Origin: CAVVGZ01 sp963747965
GTDB lineage: Bacteria > Chloroflexota > Anaerolineae > Anaerolineales > Anaerolineaceae
Assembly (NCBI GenBank): GCA_963747965.1
Contig: CAVVGZ010000002.1
Coordinates: 1-5,303, forward strand
Direction: 5' to 3'
DNA: 5,303 nt
Shown: positions 1-5,303 of the stretch, piece after piece
Layout of the letters: each line of letters starts with the position of its first letter
How positions within the stretch are numbered: the stretch's first letter is position 1
Notes under the pieces: model-generated
Database searches by the model: none
What the model was told of the DNA's origin: nothing
Seen by the model: only the letters and a program-made list of their open reading frames with translations
Translations under genes and position numbers: made by a program

Positions 1-29
1 TTGACAAATTTTTGTTTCACTCGTAAAAT
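1..29 (+). promoter_or_regulatory. Predicted sigma70 promoter of the operon
   Basis: A perfect -35 hexamer TTGACA lies at 1-6 and a -10 hexamer TAAAAT (5 of 6 to consensus) at 24-29, with an optimal 17-bp spacer. Transcription would start near base 36, leaving a leader of about 75 nt before the MarR start at 111. The surroundings are strongly AT-rich, which raises the chance of spurious -10 matches, but the exact -35 plus ideal spacing is a good call. No other promoter of similar quality is seen before ATPase 1, so the four genes are probably co-transcribed from here. Confidence 0.65.
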
Positions 30-38
30 TGCGTATCT

Positions 39-69
39 TGTAAATTATTTAGTTAATAAAATATTTACA
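39..69. promoter_or_regulatory. Imperfect inverted repeat, candidate operator in the leader
   Basis: The arms TGTAAAT (39-45) and ATTTACA (63-69) are perfect inverted copies separated by 17 bp. Several inner positions also pair, so 12 of 15 arm positions match around a centre at base 54. It overlaps or immediately follows the expected transcription start, a typical site for autorepression by a dimeric regulator such as the adjacent MarR protein. It could also be a chance product of the AT-rich leader. Binding is inferred, not seen. Confidence 0.4.
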
Positions 70-110
70 TAATAAAGCAATAAATAAAAAATTAAACAGG
101 CGGGCTCATC

Positions 111-566
111 ATGAGGGAACAAACAACTTTAGAACTTACGCAGGATTTATTCCAGTTTGTGTCACAAATCCCACGAACAAAACTGATCCGCGGCTCATTC
201 GAAGGCATACCTCGCAGGGAAAACGAGTTACTGGTACTACTTTTAATGAATCTTGGAGACGATAAGAAAGCAGTATCGGTTACAGAAATCAGCAATATGT
301 TGCAAATCACACCTGCAGGTGTAACCCATTTGCTCAATCCATTGGAAGAAACCGGACACATTATTCGTATGCAAGCACCGAATGACCGGCGTATCGTTTT
401 AATCGGGCTCACCGACAAGGGAACAGAGCTTGCTGAGGCACTTTTATTGAATGTTCAAGAAACATTATCCGGTCTTGTTAATTATTTGGGGGAAGAAGAT
501 TGCAGAACCTTTATTCGATTATTATCCCGGGTAATTGAGTTTTTAACTTCACAACCCGGTAAATAG
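111..566 (+). CDS. MarR-family winged-helix transcriptional regulator
   Basis: A dimeric DNA-binding repressor or activator of 151 aa, normal for MarR proteins, acting in the cytoplasm. An N-terminal dimerisation helix is followed by the winged helix-turn-helix. The HTH covers about 56-80, with VTEIS in its first part and a recognition helix around TPAGVTHLLNPLEETG. The wing at 83-100 contains the family signature NDRR (91-94) followed by TDKG, and C-terminal helices (104-147) complete the dimer interface. There is a single cysteine (131), so no obvious two-cysteine redox switch; the signal may be a small hydrophobic ligand, as in many relatives. The ATG at 111 is preceded by a weak AGG-containing stretch at 98-104. 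It heads the transporter genes on the same strand, 60 bp before ATPase 1, so it most likely regulates them. The ligand is unknown. The reading frame is clean. Confidence 0.93.
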   Translation: MREQTTLELTQDLFQFVSQIPRTKLIRGSFEGIPRRENELLVLLLMNLGDDKKAVSVTEISNMLQITPAGVTHLLNPLEETGHIIRMQAPNDRRIVLIGLTDKGTELAEALLLNVQETLSGLVNYLGEEDCRTFIRLLSRVIEFLTSQPGK

Positions 567-588
567 AAAAGTTATCGGGATTAAAAAT

Positions 589-602
589 TTGAGATATCTC
601 AA
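589..602. promoter_or_regulatory. 14-bp perfect palindrome, candidate operator
   Basis: TTGAGATATCTCAA is a perfect palindrome in the 60-bp gap between the MarR stop (566) and the ATPase 1 ATG (627). Its size and symmetry match sites bound by MarR-type dimers, which often have short AT-centred inverted repeats. No clear promoter accompanies it, so it may act as an internal operator, or in RNA as a weak hairpin affecting translation of ATPase 1. A palindrome with the same GATATC core lies beyond the permease at 5041-5058. Confidence 0.4.
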
Positions 603-1229
603 CGCTTGACGCAGGGTCTGGGTTTTATGAATGGTACGGGTAAAAACTACATCATCCAGATGCAGGATGTCATTAAAACATACAGTACGGGTGATATCCC
701 CTTTGTTGCCCTTAATCACGTCACCATCGATATTTTGCAGGGTGAATTTCTGGGAGTCACAGGTAAATCGGGGGCTGGAAAAACTACCCTGCTCAACATG
801 ATCTCAGGAGTAAGCGGGGTAACCTCCGGGAGCGTTCTCTTTCATCAAAAGTGTAATGGAACAACATCTTCTGTCATCCCTATCCATACCATGAGTGAAG
901 ATAAACTTGCCCTCTGGCGAGGTAAAAACCTGGGGATCATTTTTCAATCGTTCGAATTAATGCCATCGCTCAGCCTGTTAGAAAACGTGATGTTGCCTCT
1001 TGATTTTTTAGGGATTTACCAGCCTGCAATAAGTAACAAAAGAGCCTTCGAATTATTGGAATTGGTAGATATCGTCGAACATGCCCACAAAATCCCCGCC
1101 CATATCTCAGGTGGACAAAAACAGCGTGTTGCCATTGCTCGGGCAATGGTAAACGATCCCCCATTGATCATTGCTGATGAACCGACCGGGAACCTGGATA
1201 GCGCCACTGCTGAAACCATTCTTGAAATA

Positions 1230-1233
1230 TTTC
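1230..1233 (+). other. Frame break 1: +1 at TTTC within ATPase 1
   Basis: The upstream frame ends ..LEIF at codon TTT 1230-1232, and the family sequence resumes in the +1 frame at GAA 1234. One surplus T in the TTT run explains it exactly. TTT followed by C also allows a tRNA-Phe slip onto TTC, so a +1 recoding reading is formally possible. Confidence 0.8.
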
Positions 1234-1392
1234 GAAAGACTGGTTTACCGGGGAAAAACAATCGTTATGGTAACCCATGATGAGAGCCTAACACCTCGTT
1301 TTTCACGCCGTCTTCAAATTGTGGATGGGGTCGTGAGTAATCCGACAGAAAATGGTAATGCAGCGGTTAGCAAGATTGAAACCACAAAAAAT

Positions 1393-1430
1393 ATGGAACG
1401 CAGATTTCCTTCCACGAACCATATCTTCTA
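1393..1430 (+). other. Frame break 2: missing base near the start of ATPase 2
   Basis: ATG 1393 is in the frame of the ATPase 1 tail and meets TAA at 1429 after 12 residues. From 1401 another frame is open and runs without a stop through HEPYLLSEIPASLL into the typical ABC start KPAIILRNVSRVY. One missing base between 1395 and 1430 would join the ATG to this frame. The only in-frame alternative start before the ABC core, GTG 1536, would cut into the first strand of the domain. This is the least certain of the four breaks. Confidence 0.5.
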
Positions 1431-1604
1431 AGCGAGATTCCCGCATCACTTTTAAGTACGGCAACGCCGTGCTCCGAAGATGGTTTCTCCCCGGCAATTC
1501 GCCAGCAAGGAAAACCAGCCATTATTTTACGTAACGTGAGTAGGGTATATGAAAATGCTGCCGGGAAATTTACTGCTTTGAAATCCATAAATTTGCAGTT
1601 GAAC

Positions 1605-1611
1605 TATCGGG
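1605..1611 (+). other. Frame break 3: extra base just before Walker A of ATPase 2
   Basis: The frame reads ..INLQLNY up to TAT 1605-1607. Dropping the C at 1608 gives GQFIAIVGKSGCGKST, the expected strand and Walker A. Without correction the upstream frame ends at TGA 1680-1682. The TAT to ATC slip is not favourable, so recoding is unlikely here and an inserted base is the simplest reading. Confidence 0.8.
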
Positions 1612-1893
1612 CAGTTTATCGCTATTGTTGGGAAATCTGGTTGTGGAAAATCAACTCTATTGAATATGATCACGGGTATTGACCACCCAACCTCCGGTGA
1701 AGTAATCGTGGGCAATGAACATATTTATAAAATGAGTGAAAGTAGTCGTGCTTTATGGCGGGGAAGGAATTTGGGTGTGGTTTTTCAATTTTTTCAACTT
1801 CTGCCAACCCTAACCTTATTGGAAAACACTATCTTGCCCATGGATTATTGTAAGGTACATCCTTTCTCTGAACGTCCGGAACGGGCAATGGAA

Positions 1894-1896
1894 TTT
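1894..1896 (+). other. Frame break 4: extra T before the signature motif of ATPase 2
   Basis: The sequence reads ATG GAA TTT ACT. Removing one T gives MELLRMVGLEE, the standard helix before the signature motif. Uncorrected, the upstream frame stops at TAA 2017-2019. As at 1230, the surplus base lies in a TTT run. Confidence 0.82.
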
Positions 1897-2581
1897 ACTC
1901 CGCATGGTCGGATTAGAAGAGCAGGCAAACCAGCTTCCTGCTGCTGTCTCGAGCGGACAGCAGCAGAGTGCAGCTATTGCGCGTGCACTGGCAACCGATC
2001 CACCGATAATTTTGGCTGATGAACCCACCGGCAATTTGGATACGCGTGCTGCTGATAATATTCTTACCCTGTTTGAGAACCTTGCGGCACAGGGCAAGAC
2101 AATCCTGATTGTCACCCATGATCCCTCCATAACACGTAGAACAGATCAAACTATTATCCTTTCCGATGGCGAAATCATTGACCAAACAGTGGCAAGGGCC
2201 CTGCCCTACTTATCTCATCTGCAAATGCTTGCAGCCACTCGCCAGGCAAAAAGGTGGAAAGTAGCACCTGGAACAACGATTCTCCAGCAAGGGCAGGCAG
2301 TCGATGATTTCTTCATGGTTGAATCTGGCGAGGTGGAAGTCGTTATTCAAATTGATGGGACACATGAAATGCGGCTGGCTTGTTTGGGCCCCGGTCAATT
2401 CTTTGGCGAGGTCGAATTAACCATGGGTGGTTATTCCATCGCCAGTGTCAAAGCAACCAGGCATGGAGCAGAATTGGCAATAATCCCTGGAGATATATTC
2501 CACGAACTGGTCGATAGCTCCTCAGCAACACGTGATACGCTCCAGGAATTAGCCACCAACCGTCTTGCTGAAAACAGGTAT

Positions 2582-2602
2582 AGAAGGAACACAATTCGGT
2601 GA
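2582..2602 (+). promoter_or_regulatory. RBS and GTGA start/stop overlap for the permease
   Basis: AGAAGGA at 2582-2588 is a good Shine-Dalgarno match 10 nt before GTG 2599. The GTG overlaps the ATPase 2 stop TGA (2600-2602), a 4-bp overlap typical of translational coupling between subunits made in fixed ratio. This fixes the permease start although it is not ATG. Confidence 0.8.
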
Positions 2603-5013
2603 ACACCTCCAAAAAACAAATTCTCCTGAAGCCCCGCTGGAAAAAGGTAAGCGCTGATTTATGGGATGAAAAATCGAGAACCGCGCTGGTTATTGCGTCA
2701 ATCGCCGTAGGTGTCTTCGCAATCGGGATGATCATCAGTGGCTTTGTAATCCTGAGGGAAGATATTAACCGCAGTTATGCCTCAATTAATCCGCCAAATA
2801 TTGATATCCTGACCGATCCATTTGACGAAGATTTTGTAGCGGTCATCGATAAAGTGCCTGGCGTCAAGGATGTAGAAGGCCGGCGTATCTTTGGAATTCA
2901 GGCCAGAAAAAATTCTGAGGATTGGAAAAATCTGACTCTGGTTGCCGTTTCAGATTTTGCAGGGGACATCAATCTTCTCGACCCGATTGAAGGCACACAA
3001 TTCCCCCGGGATGGCGAAGTGATCATCAACCAGAATATGGCGCACATCAGCGGGTTTCACGCCGGAGACAGCATCAAAATTGAATTACCGGATGGTTCTA
3101 CCCATAATCTTACCGTGGCTGGGCTTGTCACTGACCAGACCGCTACTAAGCCTGATCCAGGTGCAACGAATTATGCGTATATTTCTTTAAAAACACTGCG
3201 ATACCTGGGTGCGGAAGATTATTTCAACCATCTTTTGGTAACAGTAGATGGTGACGGAAGTGATCAGAAAATCATCGCCGGCGTTGCTGAAAAAATAAAA
3301 ATAAAAACAGAACGAAGCCAGCGGATAGTATATTTGCAGGAGGAAATGCTTTCCAGCGAACATCCGATGACGGATTCAATTTTGGCAGTTCTTGGTGTTC
3401 TTGGTGCATTGGGAGTTTTAATAACAATCCTCAGCAGTTCCCTCATTGTCAACACGCTCAATGCCATATTAACCCAACAGCTGCGCCAGATTGGAATAAT
3501 GAAGCTGGTTGGAGGGCGCAGTTACCAGATTCTAGGAATGTACTTAACCCTGATCATTGCCTACAGCTTAATTGCCCTTGTGCTGGCTGTGCCGCTTGGT
3601 GCAATCGCCGGGTATGCGCTTGCATGGTTTATCACCAATTTTATGGGAGCAGTGATCCAGGGTTTCCGGATTATTCCTGCAGCCGTTACAGCCCAGGTAT
3701 TGACCGCAATTCTTATTCCATTAGCCGCTGGTTTTGTCCCGGTGAGAAATGGCGCCAACATTAAAGTTCAATTGGCAATCAGCAACTATCGCCCTACAAA
3801 CCAGAAAATCAACCGGGGGGTTTTCAACCGGAATGCCCATTTGTTCAGTTGGATTTCTCGTCCAGTCTTACTTTCGATCCGAAATACCTTTCGCAAGAAG
3901 GGGCGACTACTTTTAACAATCTTCACGCTCACCATTGCAGGAGCTGTTTTTATTGGGGTATTCAATGTGAGAGATTCAATGGACAATGTAATGGACCAAC
4001 TGATGCAGCACTTTATGGGTGATGTAACCGTGAACCTAAGCCATCCATACCGGGTCAGCAAAGTCGAACAATCGCTTCTGGGTATTAACGGCGTAACTGA
4101 CGTGGAAGCATGGGGCGGCGCCACTGGTGAAATTCAGGATCGCAACGGAATTAAAGTGACTGATCTCTCTATTGTCGCTCCGCCTTCGGATACTCAGCTG
4201 CTTGACCCAGATATTGTGGCAGGTCGGTGGCTCTTGCCTGAAGAAGAAAAGGCCCTTGTCGTTTCCGATTCAATTTATAAGTATTATCCGGATCTTGTCC
4301 CCGGAGATAAGTTGATCATAAAAATAGCCGGGCAGCGCCAACAAGATTGGACAGTGGTGGGGATATTCCGCTTCGTTGAGATGCTTGGTGATCCAATAGC
4401 TTATGCTGGTTTTGAATATATTGCAAATAGTTTGAATTTGCCGAATCAAGCATCATCCTATCGCCTTATTACTGAAGCTCACGATGCGGCATCTCAACTA
4501 GCACTATCCGTACGTATAAATCGTTATCTATCGGAGAATGGTTTCGCAATTCAAAGCGTTCAAACAGGTGAGTTATTACAGAAAAATGCGTCTCAAGGCA
4601 TCAATGTATTGGTTATATTTTTACTGATTATGGCAATTTTAACCGCCATTGTAGGCAGTATTGGTTTGACAGGGACAATGAGCATCAACGTCTTTGAAAG
4701 GACCCGGGAAATTGGCATCATGAGAACCATTGGCGCAGAAGATTCGGTCATCATGCAGTCGGTTGTCTTCGAAGCACTCGTCATTGGCTTGATAACTTGG
4801 ATTTTGGCAATAGGTCTTTCTTTCCCGATTAGCTACGTTTTGCTAAATATTATTGGATTAGCTATGGGGGGATCAGCGATGACCTTGAGCTTCACCCCTC
4901 TGGGTATCCTGCTGTGGTTTATCATCGTCATTATCCTTTCTGTCATCGCCAGTATCATGCCGGCTCGCAATGCTGCCCGACTGACAATAAATGAAGTGCT
5001 TGCTTATGAATAA
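2599..5013 (+). CDS. ABC permease, MacB/FtsX type with two repeats (8 predicted TMs)
   Basis: The membrane subunit of the transporter, 804 aa with no break. The first half has TM1 (about 28-52), an extracytoplasmic MacB_PCD-like domain (about 53-257) and an FtsX module with TMs near 258-285, 315-345 and 361-383. The second half repeats this: TM5 (436-456), a second extracytoplasmic domain (457-665), and TMs near 666-692, 722-752 and 768-788. Each FtsX module has the cytoplasmic coupling segment that docks on an NBD, QLRQIGIMKLVGG (294-306) and ERTREIGIMRTIGA (700-713); the second is the more canonical. The family acts mechanically on lipids, lipoproteins, peptides or drugs instead of moving solutes through a channel; the substrate here cannot be read from sequence. 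No membrane-fusion partner is seen in the window. The GTG start is supported by its RBS and overlap with the upstream ATPase. Its intact state argues that the operon is, or recently was, functional. Confidence 0.93.
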   Translation: MNTSKKQILLKPRWKKVSADLWDEKSRTALVIASIAVGVFAIGMIISGFVILREDINRSYASINPPNIDILTDPFDEDFVAVIDKVPGVKDVEGRRIFGIQARKNSEDWKNLTLVAVSDFAGDINLLDPIEGTQFPRDGEVIINQNMAHISGFHAGDSIKIELPDGSTHNLTVAGLVTDQTATKPDPGATNYAYISLKTLRYLGAEDYFNHLLVTVDGDGSDQKIIAGVAEKIKIKTERSQRIVYLQEEMLSSEHPMTDSILAVLGVLGALGVLITILSSSLIVNTLNAILTQQLRQIGIMKLVGGRSYQILGMYLTLIIAYSLIALVLAVPLGAIAGYALAWFITNFMGAVIQGFRIIPAAVTAQVLTAILIPLAAGFVPVRNGANIKVQLAISNYRPTNQKINRGVFNRNAHLFSWISRPVLLSIRNTFRKKGRLLLTIFTLTIAGAVFIGVFNVRDSMDNVMDQLMQHFMGDVTVNLSHPYRVSKVEQSLLGINGVTDVEAWGGATGEIQDRNGIKVTDLSIVAPPSDTQLLDPDIVAGRWLLPEEEKALVVSDSIYKYYPDLVPGDKLIIKIAGQRQQDWTVVGIFRFVEMLGDPIAYAGFEYIANSLNLPNQASSYRLITEAHDAASQLALSVRINRYLSENGFAIQSVQTGELLQKNASQGINVLVIFLLIMAILTAIVGSIGLTGTMSINVFERTREIGIMRTIGAEDSVIMQSVVFEALVIGLITWILAIGLSFPISYVLLNIIGLAMGGSAMTLSFTPLGILLWFIIVIILSVIASIMPARNAARLTINEVLAYE

Positions 5014-5028
5014 GTGCCTATCCTTAGA

Positions 5029-5159
5029 GTGTTTTACCCGTAGAAAGATATCTTTATAGCAGGGAACTCGTAGCATACCCACCAAAAGGATTTTATATTA
5101 CCGCTGTGAATATATAAACCACTCTTTTTCGGGAAATTTTGAGGAATTGGTGTTTTACC
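5029..5159 (+). repeat. Pair of 10-bp direct repeats
   Basis: GTGTTTTACC occurs at 5029-5038 and again at 5150-5159, 121 bp apart in the non-coding tail. The bases following them differ (CGTAGA against GGATAT). The significance is unknown and chance is quite possible. Confidence 0.3.
5041..5058. repeat. 18-bp near-perfect palindrome after the permease
   Basis: The core AAAGATATCTTT (5044-5055) is perfect, and the repeat extends to 5041-5058 with one mismatched pair. It begins 27 bp after the permease stop. It shares its GATATC centre with the palindrome at 589-602. It could be an operator or a weak transcript-end hairpin, but it lacks a T-run and its stem is AT-rich. Confidence 0.35.
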
Positions 5160-5303
5160 GGATATAACCCTAAATTATAACGTTTGCCATCTGCTCTGAA
5201 TTTTATTCTCTTTTACAGCACTTTTCCGGAATACGCTACAGGCAAACATCCTCTTTAGTGATCTTGATCAATCCCCCGTCACTATAACCAGGTTTAAACC
5301 GGA

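Larger units (their letters stand above)
627..1431 (+). pseudogene. ABC transporter ATPase 1 (LolD/MacB type), frame broken at about 1230
   Basis: The nucleotide-binding subunit of a MacB/LolCDE-type transporter, on the cytoplasmic face. From ATG 627 the frame shows Walker A GKSGAGKT (46-53), Q-loop Gln107, signature ISGGQ (160-164), Walker B with catalytic Glu185 in ADEPTGNLD, and the D-loop. At the TTTC of 1230-1233 the match to the family jumps by +1 into the next frame, which continues FERL..GKTIVMVTHD with the H-loop His217, then a tail to the TAA at 1429-1431. Removing one T from the TTT run restores a 267-aa protein with all motifs. As read literally, translation stops at the TGA of 1278-1280 after 217 aa, without the H-loop, which should impair hydrolysis. 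A TTG at 606 would add seven residues, but ATG 627 fits family length better. This may be a decaying gene, an assembly error or a +1 recoding site. Family assignment is certain; status is not. Confidence 0.85.
1393..2602 (+). pseudogene. ABC ATPase 2 fused to a C-terminal cNMP-binding-like domain, three frame breaks
   Basis: A second MacB/LolD-type ATPase, paralogous to its neighbour (both have ALWRG(K/R)NLG and LLEN.(M/I)LP.D blocks). Starting from ATG 1393 and correcting three single-base breaks (-1 between 1395 and 1430, +1 near 1608, +1 at 1894-1896) gives a 402-aa chain. Its parts are an N-terminal extension of about 40 residues, Walker A GKSGCGKS (80-87), Gln132, a degenerate signature VSSGQ (185-189), Walker B Glu210 and H-loop His242. 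A linker leads to a Crp-like beta-roll at about 288-390 (PGTTILQQGQ.., SGEVEVVI, LGPGQFFGEVEL, then AIIPGDIF). The ABC part should pair with ATPase 1 on the permease, and the C-terminal domain may regulate it. Uncorrected, the longest clean pieces are 1603-2019 (Walker A to Q-loop) and 1904-2602 (signature motif to the end, ATG at 1904 without a clear RBS). The exact start is uncertain. The stop TGA overlaps the permease GTG. Confidence 0.82.
5014..5303. other. Non-coding tail after the operon
   Basis: No ORF with protein-like character is seen on either strand in these 290 bp, and no GC-rich stem plus T-run that would be a convincing terminator. The contents are a GATATC-centred palindrome (5041-5058), a 10-bp direct repeat GTGTTTTACC (5029-5038 and 5150-5159), and short palindromes TTCCGGAA (5224-5231), TTGATCAA (5264-5271) and GGTTTAAACC (5291-5300). 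The last stretch could be the upstream region of a following gene. Confidence 0.6.

Noticed and set aside
71..92. AATAAA-like short repeats in the leader
   Set aside because: Irregular spacing and expected from the extreme AT content; no repeat unit defined.
606..626. TTG at 606 as the start of ATPase 1
   Set aside because: Adds only seven residues without family resemblance and has no better RBS than ATG 627.
1352..1534. Plus-strand ORF of 60 codons at the ATPase 1/ATPase 2 junction
   Set aside because: Its translation resembles no ABC element, while the other two frames explain the junction (ATPase 1 tail, ATPase 2 N-terminus).
3786..4124. Minus-strand ORF of 112 codons within the permease
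   Set aside because: Fully antisense to a conserved membrane protein gene whose own frame is clearly coding; no supporting motif.
4873..5085. Minus-strand ORF of 70 codons running across the end of the permease
   Set aside because: Mostly antisense to the permease C-terminus, no domain-like composition and no ribosome binding site seen; a shadow frame.
5014..5160. Rho-independent terminator after the permease
   Set aside because: The palindrome at 5041-5058 is AT-rich with no following T-run, and the T-run at about 5124-5129 has no stem before it.
5264..5288. Promoter at the right end using TATAAC (5283-5288)
   Set aside because: No acceptable -35 hexamer at 16-18 bp spacing; the nearby TTGATC is only 13 bp away.

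Overview
The window reads as one compact operon, all on the + strand, in the order MarR-family regulator, ABC ATPase 1, ABC ATPase 2 fused to a cyclic-nucleotide-binding-like domain, and a two-repeat MacB/FtsX-type permease. The gene set is that of a regulated MacB/LolCDE-type (type VII ABC) system. Moderate GC, an AT-rich leader and the style of the proteins suggest an environmental bacterium. My impression is Chloroflexota/Anaerolineae, but this rests on remembered resemblance, not on a search.

Layout. Bases 1-110 are an AT-rich control region with a near-consensus sigma70 promoter (TTGACA, 17-bp spacer, TAAAAT) and a 31-bp imperfect inverted repeat just downstream. Bases 111-566 encode an intact MarR regulator. 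A 14-bp perfect palindrome (589-602) lies between it and ATPase 1. ATPase 1 (627-1431) and ATPase 2 (about 1393-2602) contain all expected ABC motifs, but only if one frame change is allowed in the first and three in the second. The permease (2599-5013) is intact, starts with GTG overlapping the ATPase 2 stop, and has a good ribosome binding site. Bases 5014-5303 hold no convincing gene, only short palindromes and a 10-bp repeat.

How it may work. The permease carries two membrane halves, each with one TM, a large extracytoplasmic domain and three TMs, giving 8 TMs in all. It would be driven by two cytoplasmic NBDs. The two NBDs here are distinct paralogues: the first has an ISGGQ signature, the second a degenerate VSSGQ. 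This suggests an asymmetric ATPase heterodimer on a pseudo-twofold permease. The second ATPase ends in a Crp-type ligand-binding fold that lacks the usual phosphate-binding arginine, so a non-standard ligand, or none, may gate transport. The MarR protein probably controls the operon.

Main uncertainty. Four single-base frame breaks fall within about 670 bp, all in the two ATPases, while the regulator, the cNMP-like domain and the permease are clean. This could be ATPase decay, a patch of assembly or sequencing error, or less likely recoding. The sequence alone cannot decide among them.
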